Positions 37,372-49,139 are shown, counted from the first letter of the stretch. The stretch: 64,000 bases of DNA from Argopecten irradians (GCF_041381155.1 NC_091134.1:54013944-54077943), one strand, 5' to 3'. Notes: generated by a model from the letters alone, not told the origin. Made by a program: numbers and translations.

Positions 37372-40300
37372 AGCTAATAACATTATTCATTTATTTTATA
37401 ATTATGTGTGCTTGTTTTATTTGTCAGTTTGAAACTACAGTTTATATTTGTTCATTTTTTGAAAGCAAGAACATATCTATTCCTAGTTCTTTACTTGTAT
37501 AACTTTATGAGCAGTTGAACCTTGTTAGATTATAAGACCCTTTCCAATTTTCTGCTCGAATTTTTAATTGTTTTTTGAGTCTTTTCTAGTGAAATAAAGT
37601 GATTGCCAAAAGTAAGATCTTTCCTTATTTTATCATCAATGAGGAAAATTAATTTGTTGCGACTTTGAATTAGGGTTTTGAAAATCTAGAGGAAATTAAA
37701 GATAATAGAAAAAAAAAATATAGGCGATAAACAAAATATCAAATGGCTTGGCATTGTGGTAGCTAACAACAGCAAATAAAGATGATAATGATATATATAT
37801 ATAGAAGTATATATATAACCTTTACGTGAAATCTTTCACTGAAATATTCATTTTAAATTTTAATTTATTGTGCGATACCAGGTATATACTCACCAACCAT
37901 TCCTGCTGCCTGGTATATATACTCTGGAGAGTCCGCTGGAAATATCCCTTTTTGTTCTCATATGCTTCCACTCATTGGTAAATATCACAGTACAGGGTCT
38001 CGTCTATTTTTGTTATATATCTGTTTTTAATGAAATGTAAGTTTTGGTGCATTTTGTATTTAATTCTAAGGAGGAAAAAAAGACATAATTCAATGCATGA
38101 TTTCTATTCATCATAGACACTAGTACTCCAATCATAATCAAATACTGCCTGTGTTATATAGATTGGATGGTTTCGAAAATTGGAAATTATTTATTCTTGT
38201 AGCTTTTAAGATTGGTTTGAATAACAAACTTTTCACTGTACATGACGTGAACTTTAGTTAAAGTTTCTGACAATTTTCTGTAATGAAATTTAAAGTATCA
38301 TGGTACAATTACAGTGTATTTATTGAAACTCTTTTTTCTAAATAGGTTTTTCATCATGCAATTTACCTTAATTTTGCCTATCATAAGTTTATCATTATTC
38401 TAGAAAAAAAATATTACACTTTATCTGAACTAAGACTAATTATCCATATCTACTCCTAATTATCCATATCTACTCCTATTAAATTTTCCTTTTTAAGTTG
38501 TTTTCTTATTTCAATAGTAGATATTGTGTACTGTAAGATGTTGTGTTGTTGACAATTCCATAGTTCCATATTTTACGCTGTAACTTGTTATTATATATAG
38601 CAATATGATGTGTTCAGAATTTCTCCTTTTTGCCATTCATAATTACTGTTGATTATTCTACAGAGCTGTGTGGTAAATGTTATTTTTGACTGTTGTAGCA
38701 TAACTGAGTGAGAATTGTGTTATATGATTTTAATTACCGTAAGCGTGTCGTGCTTTATATTTGCCTGTACATGTATTTAAGTATCCAGTAGGTTTCTTAT
38801 TTGGAAAATTGTATTTTAAAACTTACTATCAGCTATTTAGATTATTGTTGATAAGTTACACATTTTTTCACAGATCTGTAATGTGTACAATATGTAATGA
38901 TTATCAGATAACAGATTCAATTCTTCCAGCCATTTACATCTGTTACCATAATTTTTTTCCCAACATATTAAATTTGAACCAAAGAATACAAATGATCTAC
39001 AAATAAGTGTGTGGAAGTGTATATCTTATTAGTTCACTGATTTTCAGTATTGTACTTTAAATCTTGTGATATTAAATCTTGTGATAACCAATCTTGTATA
39101 GAATCTTTAAAATTATTTTCAGAAATTTTGCTCAAGTCACAACAATATATATATCGTATCAATATTATATTATGGCATTTAGTTGGAAGAGTTGGAACAT
39201 ATAATCATGAAGTGTGAGACTCAGCATATTAGTTGAAGATTATGTTCTAAAAACTAAAACAAATTGTAGGAATTTATAATTTTGTAAATGACTGCATAAA
39301 ATGCATCCAGGATGATTTTATTATATAAATAACAGTTTAAACAGAAAAGCAATACAGATGATTTATAAATAATAACAAATATTAGAAACTCTTATAGTAT
39401 ATACTGATATATAAGATGCAATTCTATTTCTTGCAAAAAAAATAGATTATTAGGACCAGGAAAGAAATAGGTGCCTACAAATGTTCCTACGATAAATGTG
39501 AAATAGAGACAATGAACTCCACTTTTACTTCTATGTCTATGCAATCAGGATAATGTAAAATATTGTTTTACTAATTAGGTAGCAGATTTTCTATATTTTT
39601 ATGTAGAACCTTGAAATTTATGAACTTGTTTAAATCTTCTTATATGCACTTATGTATAATGAAGGCAAAGTTTTTGACAGGAAGCTTAAAGCACTTATTT
39701 GTTGTTGTTACATTATTGTGTTCAGAGAAAGTAATGTACATTTTTGTGTTACCATGTGCAATAGGACACCTTTTATTTACTACACAATCTTGAGTTGGTC
39801 TCTAAATGTATTCATCCTTGCTCTATAATATGCCAAATGTAAAGTTTGGGATTGCTTTGATCTTACTTTAATAATTATCTTTGAGACCTGTACCTGAGCT
39901 TTCATCTAGATATGTTGTTTGAAAGCAAAATGATGTTTATTAGATATTCCTTTGTATTGAAGACAGGATTTTTGTTTAAATATTAAGCTCATTTTCATGT
40001 AAGACTTTAACCAAGTATTGCAACATGACTGCTGGTTATATAAGTTTAAATTTTGCTGCTGTTCCTACTTTCGTTTTGTTTAAGTGCTGGCCCTGAACAT
40101 GCACTTTGTGTAGAAGACTACATAAGTCTACTCAGGAAAATTTTAAGGGAGAAGAAATAGATAGATAGCCAAATGAACTTATCTTTCCTGTTGGACACAA
40201 AGGTTTAAGTTTGACCTTTCAGCATACATGTGGAACTGAAGTTGACAAGTTTTCTTGTACTAAGGAACTAAAAACTTTGTTTCATGCATGCCACACAAAG

Positions 40301-41476
40301 AAATTGCTTGCTTTTTCGTTAGAATTTTGTTTCTGCTGTATGCAGATTTTATAATGTAAGCATAAAGAGTTTCTACTCCATATGTTGAGTGTTAAATTTT
40401 GAGCATGCTCTTAGATATTTATCAAATCGGCTAACATAAATTTTATGAAACATAGACAAAAAGTGATAACAATTTTTGTTAGTTGTTGAACTCTAGTATT
40501 GATTTATGTGTGGAGCAACCTGAATTGTATTGCCCATTTTTCCAACTTGACATTAATTAGCATAGAAAAACATTGAATTATCTAACCATAATATCCTAGA
40601 ATTCCTAAGACATGAGGGATTGTTTGTGTGCCATCTATAGCAGCATTGATTACCAGTACATTGTATTTAGTACATACCGTATTACAGAGGTATCTGCCCT
40701 TATTGGTATATATTTATTGTTGCATCACGTGTTTGTTGGCATAACATCAACTCTTTTTTGGAAAAAACAATATAATGTTCACTTACAAACTTATGATGTC
40801 ACAATCAATACCTACTGGCAAGGGCAGATAACTCTGTAACATGTAGAATATTTTAAGTCTTGAACTTTTACACCGTTCCACTAGTCTGGTTTCACAGTGT
40901 CCCATTAATTTAGGAGGATAATTAAGAGAAAATACATTTTGACTGCACTCCTGGTTTCGAATGTATAGATTTTGAATAGTATCTTGATGGCAGCTTTATT
41001 ACAGTTCCGTAGTAGTATCTCTTAGAAATACAACACAGAGACTTGAACATCGAATTTCAATCAAAATGAATTTTACTGAAGCTTGTGAAAAAATTGTCAA
41101 AGATACACAATTTGTTTTAGTGAGAACTATTCTCTGTTCTACAGTATATTAATGTGTGTACAACAAGCTACTTGCATCAGGAAAAATCATGTATATTGTA
41201 GATTGTTTGTTCAATATGGCCCTACATCCTGAGCTATATATGTTTTGATCATAACATTTTGTTACTATCCTAAACTTTTAAATAAAATTTCTCCCTGTGA
41301 TTGACAAGTGTTGTTCGCATATATTTATTACAAAAAGTTGATTGGTTGACTTAATTCTTTTATTAGTACATACATGAAGATGAATTGACCATACAAAATT
41401 TTTCATTGGTTCTGCAGAATCACATGATGTTCTATCTTGACGTTTCAGTAGTGATCAAAGAGCTCCTTATCACATA
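37372..41476. other. Convergent intergenic region, JAGN1 to CRYZL1
   Basis: About 4.1 kb of AT-rich DNA between the 3' ends of JAGN1 (+) and CRYZL1 (-). It must hold both 3' UTRs. Candidate signals are AATAAA at 37593-37598 on the + strand and TTTATT (AATAAA on the - strand) at 41324-41329, about 150 bases past the CRYZL1 stop. A short direct duplication of an ATTATCCATATCTACTCCTA word lies at 38439-38478. No gene is recognised in between; the small open frames look like chance. Confidence 0.45.
41324..41329 (-). terminator. Candidate poly(A) signal of CRYZL1
   Basis: TTTATT on the + strand reads AATAAA on the - strand, about 150 bases downstream of the stop codon at 41477. It is the first clean hexamer I noted at a usual distance; other AT-rich variants are nearby. 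Confidence 0.4.
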
Positions 41477-44400
41477 TTACATGGTTACCACTGCTCGTCC
41501 TATTCGTAGCTGGTCCAGATGCATCATGGCATCCACTGCCATATCCAATGTAAATTCCTTGGCTATTTTACATCTAAAACATAATTCAGTAAAACCTGTC
41601 ATAGAAATCATCTCTGTATAAAGAACATTTTGTGTAGGTCTCAATAAAAAAAATAATTTGCAAATGGTCAATTTCAACACAATTTGGTATGTTTATAAAT
41701 AAGACCAAACACACACGTCTCTACAGAGAACATTTTCTCTTTTTAAACTGTACAAAATATGACTTCAACATTCGCTCAACTTATATATTGAGTACTGTAA
41801 GGAAACTAAAATCAAATTCTTAATTAATTTGAAGGCATATTTTGTTTTGGTATGTGTGTAACCCTGGTCAATACTAGCCGCAATATATCGCTCGGCTAGA
41901 GAGAACTTCTCTTTAGCTCCATCGGTTGAGCGTCAGACTAGTAATCCAGAGGTCCTGAGTTCGATCCCTGGCAGAGGCAGGTATTAAATTTATTGTAAAT
42001 CCTGCACCCTGTTACATTGGCGCCCATGTAGGGACTCTGGAATGATACTTCACGATACCTGCAAAGGAATCATTGTGACCCCTGGAAACTCGAGGACGAG
42101 TTGATTCCTGGAGGGGGAGTATGTAATCCTGGTCAATACTAGCCGCAATATATCGCTCGGCTAGAGAGAACTTCTCTTTAGCTCCATCGGTTGAGCGTCA
42201 GACTAGTAATCCAGAGGTCCCGAATTCAATCCCTGGCAGAGGCAGGTATTAAATTTATTGTAAATCCTGCACCCTGTTACATATGTTTGCAAAAATGGCA
42301 ATTTATTTACAATATTCAAACTTGATATTAAATTATGAAAATTGCCTTATGACATTTAAAGATAGTTGAATCTATCATGTTCATTTCTGACCCCATACTA
42401 ACAGGTCTAGAGTCTTGAACAAATTCAGAAAGTGTATTGGAAAGGAGTTGCAAACAGATATCTCCTATTATTAAATTTAATTACTTATTACATTCACCAC
42501 CACCACCCCCAGATTTAGATTTTTGCATTACCAAAAATGTTGCAGCTAGTAACCTAAAAAGTACATACTTGATGACTCCTTTCTCCATTTTTTCTACAGC
42601 ATCGTGTAGTATATCTGATAAGCAAGTCAAGGATTTATTTTATTGGTCATTAAAGAGTGATAGTAAAGAGGCAAGCTGTAACAAAATAAACAGAATAAGT
42701 TTTATACACTGTACGTCACAGGTACCAAGTTCAATATCAAGTCACTGTCAGTCACCATTCATACGTGATTACCTATTCTGTATTTGCATGTTATAGAGTT
42801 ATCTGCCCTTATGGAAGGTATTGATTGGGATGTTGTTATTTTCTCTGAAAAATATGATGTGCTAATACTGTATATATAAAGTCGCAATATACCACTTACT
42901 CGCATGGGCCGATAACATATGCAAATATGGAATAATATTTATAATGTATATTGAGTATCAGGAAAGGACTTGTTGACATTTGTTTGTTTAAATAATTAAT
43001 TACCTAAATAAAACAACCGTACATGAGCTGGGGCAAATTTCATGGACAAAAAAAAACATTTCTGAAAGTCCTATTTCAAACATCTGTGATCTTACCCTGC
43101 ATGAGCATTACACATACATGTATTATACAGAGGTGAACTTTCCTTTCTCACAAAATGGGAGACACATTTAGTTGGTTATCACATAGCTAGTTATTTTCAA
43201 AAAATTGCTTGATTTTCACTTAAAAGGAGAAAACTAAGTTTACCAAGTTATATTCAATGTCCCATGAAATCAGAAAAGCAACACTTCAATGGAAAAACTA
43301 GTCATTAAAAGTCATTACCAACACACATAGAATATCTAATGTAAAGGATACGTTGATATCGTCCATGTTGAGAACATGACAAGTTCCATACTTTGTCAAA
43401 CAAAAAGCTAACGCTTGCCCCTCGCAAGAACAACTGTTGGCAATCAGGTGGGTCCAGCTGCAGATGAGATACAATTTAACGTAAAAGGTATCACTATTTA
43501 TACTGGTATTTTACTAAAGGTGTGTTCCGGATGCAGCAGTATCGTCATGTTTGTCTCCATGGAGACAAAGATACATCACAACACATGTATAATGGTAACG
43601 ATTTATGAGTTCTATCTCACAGTTATGTATACCCTCATGTTGCTTGTCATCACAACTTAACATTGATTGTGTTTGATCATCCTGTGTCAAAATTGGGATA
43701 AGGTAATGAATTCAAATATAAGAGATATCTTTTTATTAATCAAATTTTAAGAAACAAGACAAAGAATAAGTTACATTTATAAGAGAAAATCTTTTTTCTT
43801 ATACATGGAAAAGTAAATATTTACTGACTGCAACAAATCTTATTGCAATATGCAAATATATGTTTACCTGGAGATTATACTGAGATGTAATCCATTTCCC
43901 TGAAGCCCCAAGACAGGAAATTATTTCATGTTTGTGTGGTATTGAGTATTTTCTTTTCTCCTCCATGATGTTTATATCTTCTTCGTTAGTAAACATACAG
44001 GCTGTAAAAATATAGGCAAGAGAAACTCTGATGTTAATACATTTTGTATTTTAATCATGAAAACAAATGGCAATACCAGGATGAGCCTGAATGTTTTACC
44101 CTGAGAGTTTTAACTACTTGTGTATTAGGACACTGTGATATCAAGTATCCTTGTACAAGAACCTTTACCTGAATTACACTTCTATTTCGTTAACGCCCGC
44201 ACCTCATGTCTCCTCCAACACATGTTTTAACTCGCCTCCATTGTCAATGACAAAACCAAGACCACACTCCCTGTCTCCTCCATCAACATGTCTTAACTCA
44301 CCTCTGTAGTCAATAACAACATCCACGCCTACACCTCTTGTCTCTTCCATCAACATGTGTTAACTCACCTCCGTTGTCAATGACAACATCCACGCCTACA

Positions 44401-47400
44401 CCTCCTGTCTCCTCCATCAACATGGGTTAAATCACCTCCGTTATCAATGACAACACCCACGCCTAGTACACCTCCTGTCTCCTCCATCAACAGATGTTAA
44501 CTCACCTCCATTGTCAATGACAAAATCCAAGACCACACTCCCTGTCTCCTCTATCAACATATGTTAACTCACCTCCGTTGTCAATGACAACATCCACGCC
44601 TACACCTCCTGTCTCCTCCATCAACAGATGTTAACTCACCTCCATTGTCAATGACAAAATCCAAGACCACACTCCCTAACTCCTGTCTGTCTCCTCTATC
44701 AACATATGTTAACTCACCTCCGTTGTCAATGACAACATCCACGCCTACACCTCCTGTCTCCTCCCTCAACATGATTGACATGTGTTAACTCACCTCTGTT
44801 GTCAATGACAACATCCATGCCTACACCTCCTGTCTCCTCCATCAACATGGGTTAAATCACCTCCGTTATCAATGACAACACCCACGCCTACACCTCCTGT
44901 CTCCTCCATCAACATGGGTTAAATCACCTCCGTTATCAATGACAACATCCACGCCTACACCTCCTGTCTCCTCCATCAACAGATGTTAACTCACCTCCGT
45001 TGTCAATGACAACATCCACGCCTACACCTCCTGTCTCCTCCATCAACAGGTGTTAACTCACCTCCGTTGTCAATGACAACATCCACGCCTACACCTCCTG
45101 TCTCCTCCATCAACATGTGTTAACTCACCTCCGTTGTCAATGACAACATCCACGCCTACACCTCCTGTCTCCTCCATCAACATGTGTTAACTCACCTCTG
45201 TTATCAATGACAACATCCACGCCTACACCTCCTGTCTCCTCCATCAACATGTGTTAACTCACCTCTGTTATCAATGACAACATCCACGCCTACACCTCCT
45301 GTCTCCTCAATCAACAAGTGTTAACTCACCTCCGTTATCAATGACAACATCTACGCCCACACCCCCTGTCTCCTCCATCACACTACTAGCTAAGATATTG
45401 GTCCTCTTACTTATGTCTATCACTTGAGCTGTTGAAACAACAAAGCAGAATATAGAACAATATTGTGTATTGACATTTTTCTTATATTACATATATATAT
45501 AAACCATAATCTTCAATAATATGTACCATTTAAAACATATGTCAGGGTGTCAATGAACATATCCATGCACCAAGTTAAAATGTTGATTAAAAAAATAAAT
45601 GACAGAAGAATGTAAATATCAAAAATAATAAATGGCTATCCAAAAGATCAGAGAGCTAGTTGTTGTTATGGTTGCCCGTATGCCCTTTGGTATGAGGAAA
45701 ATCATATGTGAGATGACGCTGTTCTTGAAAAAAACTTACCTACAGATATCTGCAGACCATCTATGAAGTTGCGTTCATCCTGACTACTAGATGTTGTGAT
45801 AACCTATTACAGAAATAATACATTAATAAGTCTCAAATGTCATTTTTCTTTCACATTCTGGTGCTTTCTTTTCTAAAATTAAAGAAATTATTCATACCAT
45901 AACTAACAGCTGTAATTATCCTATTAGGATCTTTATACACAGGTAAAAGCTGTAATTATCTCATTAAGGATCTTTATGCACAGGTAACAGCTGTAATTAT
46001 CCAATTACTTTATACACAGGTTATAGCTGTAATTTTCTCATTAAGGATCTTTATACACAGGTATCAGCTGTAATTATCTAATTAAGGATCTTTATACACA
46101 GGTATCAGCTGTAATTATACATTAAGGATCTTTATACACAGGTATCAGCTGTAATTATCTCATTAAGGATCTTTATACACAAGTAACAGCTGTAATTATC
46201 CAATTAGATATCTGTATACACAGGTAACTGCTGTAATTATCCCATTTGTTTATACACAGGTATCAGCTGTAATTATCTCATTAGTTTATACACAGGTAAC
46301 AGCTGTAATTATCTCATTAGTTTATACACAGGTATCAGCTGTAATTATCTAATTAAAGATATTTATACACATGTAATACCTGTAATTATCTCATTAGTTA
46401 ATACACAGGTAACAGCTGTAATTATCCAATGAGATATCTTTATACACAGGTAACAGCAGGCGATATTACTACAAGACCTCTACCTTTGGGTTGCAAGTTC
46501 GACTCCCATGTGGGGCATATGCCAGGTACTGACTGCTGGTCAGTGGTTTTTCTTCTGGTACATTCTTAAATGATGCTGGTTGTTAATAGGAGATTTAACT
46601 AATAAAGCCAAAATCAAAGATGCAATGACAGTTCAGTTTACCTTGGCACCCCAGTGGCTGGCCAGGTGAAGTGCTACACATCCAAAGGGAGTGGCCCCGT
46701 CCATCACCAGAACTGTGTCTCCCCCACATACTCGTGCCTGGTAGTGAAGTGCAGTATATGCCTTCACGCTGTCCCCTATCCCTGCAGCAGCTTCAGCAAA
46801 ACCCATTCTGTCTGGCTTTCTTACTAAATTCAAGATTCAAAGTAAATATCAATTTCTATCTCTTCCATCATTGAAGAATAGCTCTTGCTTTAAAGGGCTA
46901 ACATTTATAGGAATTTAGACTACCAATACTATCATTTAGCACGGTTGAATTTCAAATATTTACATTTTTTCAAACTAAAACACTTCAGCTTGTGTCAAGA
47001 GTTAAATTTGTCAGTATTTGTCAGCAGCAAAGCATATCAAAATGGAGTAAGCATCTACAAATGTCTACTTAAGATACGTTATCAATACATAGTCTAACAA
47101 TGATCTGTTTTGTTTAATACTCACCTATATCATACTCAGACATCAAGCAATATTCTCCACATCCTGAGTATCTGGCATTCAGTGGCACAACCCCTAGTAT
47201 ATAAAGTACTTAGTCATTCAAGGTGAACATTACGGGTATGTAAACAATGGTCTGAATGAAAACTTATAAATGAAAAAAACAAAAACAAGGTACACATACT
47301 GACATTCACCAGTAGAACGCGTTTTAAATATATTCATTAGTGTGTAATACATCAACACAGAAACTTTAAGGCCACAAGAACACAAAGTATACTGTTGAAA

Positions 47401-48618
47401 GATGAAAATTCATCTTTCATACAATCTAACTGTGTATAATCTTCAATTTATTGACAAAATATCTCACCAACGACACTGTCTCCGAGAGCTACACTGGTAA
47501 CAGATTGGCCAATCTTGACCACAATTCCAGCAACATCATGTCCAACACTATATCTGTCTCTCTGACTTTTCTTGTGAATCTCTGTCAGTATCTGCAATAT
47601 CAGGCACCATTCACTTAGAGGTTTTTTCACCATTTCTGATTATAACTAGGTAAATGATTAAACTGCACTATTTGATTTCTACTAGACTTCAGTGCTGCAA
47701 CATCGTTTGATATCACTCAAATGGTATGGTATGATTTTCAGAGAATGAAAAAATACACCTTAGTTACACTACCTTTCTGAATCGACTTTGGATTTTCAAA
47801 ATGGTAATGTAAAATGAGATTGATAATTTAGAACCTTTTAACCATTGTATGTTTATCATGAATGATAAATGAGATACATGTACTTATGTATGCTATACAG
47901 TAGGCTTTTGTATTAAAGAAAAAACTGTCTAAACAATTCAATCTACCTTTTGGTTATATTTAGCTAAAGCACATGCTTTTACTTGTACAACAATGTCAAA
48001 TTTCTCTGGGGATGGCACCTCTATCTGAAACATAAGAGCATAATGTTTTAATTGTCAATTAAAAGCATGATATAGTTAGAAAATAGAAAAAAAAAAGATG
48101 CCAATTGATCGAGAACTCCATCACAACTTAGATGTTCTTATAAGAAATTCGTTAATTATGGATGCCAAATATGGTTAAATTGTAGCTACATGCAGCAAAA
48201 AGACTGGTAGACAAAACAGAGAATGACAAATAAATATTTTACCACCGAGACATATAGTACTAATTATGTACATATTACTGTAACAGGGCAAGAGTAGTGT
48301 GTCACCAACCGGGTCAAACCTGGACTTACTGGTCCACTGCTCTACCGACTCAGCTAAAGATATTTTCCCCCTAGTGCAAAGCTAGAAAGGAACCTATCTA
48401 TATGAATAGTATTTACAATTAAAACTTGCTGCATTACCAATACTTTAATAGTGTATGTATTGCACAAAATGTTAATGTATATCTGGACAGTTGGGACATC
48501 TGAGAGTTAATAAAAATGTGTAATGGATAATTAAGCATCAAATACTTACATCAGTTTCTAAAGTATATTTGGGAGCTCCATCAGTTGGGCTCAACGCATC
48601 CTGTACCACGGATCTCAT
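41477..48618 (-). CDS. CRYZL1: CRYZL1 homologue, quinone-oxidoreductase-like protein 1
   Basis: Eleven exons in gene order: 48550-48618, 47947-48024, 47468-47591, 47125-47193, 46642-46823, 45740-45803, 45330-45428, 43868-44001, 43352-43457, 42569-42614, 41477-41573. They join to 1068 nt, 355 codons plus stop, frame open and phases matched; human CRYZL1 is about 349 residues. Segments along the protein: [14 protein letters not shown] (exon 2), [15 protein letters not shown] (exon 3), [18 protein letters not shown] and [16 protein letters not shown] (exon 5, the altered Rossmann nucleotide-binding turn), [15 protein letters not shown] (exon 7), [17 protein letters not shown] (exon 8) and [14 protein letters not shown] (exon 9). 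Family: zinc-independent medium-chain reductase relatives whose substrate is poorly known. Introns hold two LTR-type insertions and two minisatellites, one copied from exon 7. Divergent from the intersectin gene. Confidence 0.93.
41857..42281 (+). mobile_element. Miniature LTR retrotransposon (TRIM-like) with tRNA-like LTRs
   Basis: Two direct 160-bp LTRs at 41857-42016 and 42122-42281, both TGTAA...TTACA, differ at only four sites, all transitions (97.5 percent identical). The 105-bp interior starts with a primer-binding-like TGGCGCCCATGTAGGGAC at 42018, of the type that pairs with Lys-tRNA 3' ends, and ends with a purine tract GGAGGGGGAG at 42110-42119. There is no coding capacity. Flanks read TATG before and TATG after, a possible 4-bp target duplication if the LTR starts two bases earlier. 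Each LTR holds a tRNA-like segment: a D-arm word GCTCCATCGGTTGAGC, an anticodon-loop-like CTAGTAA as in Thr-AGT tRNAs, and a T-loop word GAGTTCGATCCC. Each LTR also has a perfect 7-bp hairpin CTAGCCG/CGGCTAG. It sits in the last intron of CRYZL1, antisense to it. A mobile copy depends on enzymes from elsewhere. Confidence 0.82.
43550..43569. promoter_or_regulatory. Perfect 20-bp palindrome
   Basis: TTTGTCTCCATGGAGACAAA is its own reverse complement. It lies in the CRYZL1 intron between exons 8 and 9, about 90 bases from the exon 9 acceptor. The centre GTCTCCATGGAGAC loosely resembles an RFX X-box (two half-sites around CCATGG). A regulatory role is speculative. Confidence 0.3.
44180..45400 (-). 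repeat. Minisatellite copied from the end of CRYZL1 exon 7
   Basis: About 17 copies of a 66-67 bp unit (a few are longer). On the minus strand each unit holds the last roughly 45 bases of exon 7 (encoding the [15 protein letters not shown] stretch) plus the splice donor and first intron bases, GGTGAGTTAACA. The right-most unit, at about 45330-45375, is the end of the genuine exon 7; the other 16 lie downstream in its intron. Most copies keep GTGAGT. About three read GTGATT (near 44427, 44852 and 44920) and the most distant reads GCGAGT. The unit length is not a multiple of three, so read-through shifts frame. Confidence 0.85.
45905..46455. repeat. Minisatellite of 35-44 bp units in CRYZL1 intron 5
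   Basis: About 14 copies of a unit built on CAGCTGTAATTATCTCATTA followed by AGGATCTTTATACACAGGTA. Long units run 40-44 bp; shorter ones lack the AAGGATC part and are about 35 bp. It lies between exons 5 and 6 of CRYZL1 and directly precedes a SINE-like element. It is non-coding. Confidence 0.85.
46455..46616 (+). mobile_element. tRNA-derived SINE-like element in CRYZL1 intron 5
   Basis: Contains a good pol III B-box word, GGTTGCAAGTTCGACTCCC, near 46488-46506, an internal region with TGGTCAGTGGTTTTTCTTC, and a 3' end GGTTGTTAATAGGAGATTTAA followed by an AATAAAGCC tail. The same tail style ends the element at 35350-35868. Its left edge merges with the minisatellite, so the A box may be damaged. 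Confidence 0.6.
48279..48417 (-). mobile_element. Probable solo LTR related to the tRNA-like TRIM family
   Basis: Read on the minus strand it runs TGTAAATACT...CCCTGTTACA, the same terminal style as the LTRs at 41857 and 42122. At the same relative place it carries a tRNA-like segment: TTTAGCTGAGTCGGTAGAGC, an arm TGGAC-CAGTAA-GTCCA, then GGTTTGACCC. It is 139 bp long. Flanking bases ATTAC and ATTAA suggest a near-matching target duplication. It sits in intron 1 of CRYZL1, in the same sense as the gene. No internal region or second LTR is nearby. Confidence 0.6.
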
Positions 48619-49139
48619 TATTTCAATAAATGTTTAGGGTCACCTATCTACTACTACTAGCCAATATAACTAAAACTGCCAATATTTGTAAAGCTGTGAG
48701 ATTTAAAAAATATTACAGATTGTTACATTGTTACATTGTAACAATCTGATATGTAGTGAGTAACGAAATTGCGATAGACATTCTTTGTGTATCGATGAGG
48801 CCTAAAATGAAATATGTGCAGTGATTACATTACTGGTGCTGTAAAGAGCTAAAACGAAAATAAAACCGGAAGTGCTTCTTGAAACGACACGCCCCCAATT
48901 TTCCCATAGTTCATGTCATTTCCGGTAGAGCTGGGGTGGTGACTGCTGAAGATAAATTTTCATAATTTTTGAGTAACTGCAGACTATATCTGACCTTGGA
49001 GTTAACAGACAGACGACACATTCCAGGAAATTATCCATAATTCAATTATGCACGGGATTTAATGCGAAAACGGTACTTGATCTTGCAATTTTTCTAAACT
49101 TGGCATACGGATATTTTGGCCGGTGCCATGATTGCATAG
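48619..49139. promoter_or_regulatory. Divergent promoter region, CRYZL1 / intersectin, with putative intersectin 5' exon
   Basis: Upstream of the CRYZL1 start, the sequence turns GC-richer around 48860-48945, with an ETS-type ACCGGAAGTG at 48865-48874, CACGCCCCC near 48890, and a second ETS-like TTTCCGGT near 48920. A plausible non-coding first exon of the rightward gene would end at 49139, where GCATAG/GTAAAATG offers a donor. This donor is inferred: no coding sequence supports it. Confidence 0.45.

Noticed and set aside
41904..41980. Functional tRNA-Thr gene
   Set aside because: The anticodon and acceptor stems do not pair properly, and the segment is repeated inside both LTRs of a miniature retroelement. 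Best seen as tRNA-like.
42018..42035. Endogenous retrovirus suggested by a Lys-type primer-binding word
   Set aside because: The interior is only 105 bp with no coding sequence, so the unit is a miniature LTR element, not a retroviral copy.
44180..45400. CRISPR-like array of regular repeats
   Set aside because: Units are contiguous with no unique spacers, the host is a eukaryote, and the unit is visibly a copy of a CRYZL1 exon end.
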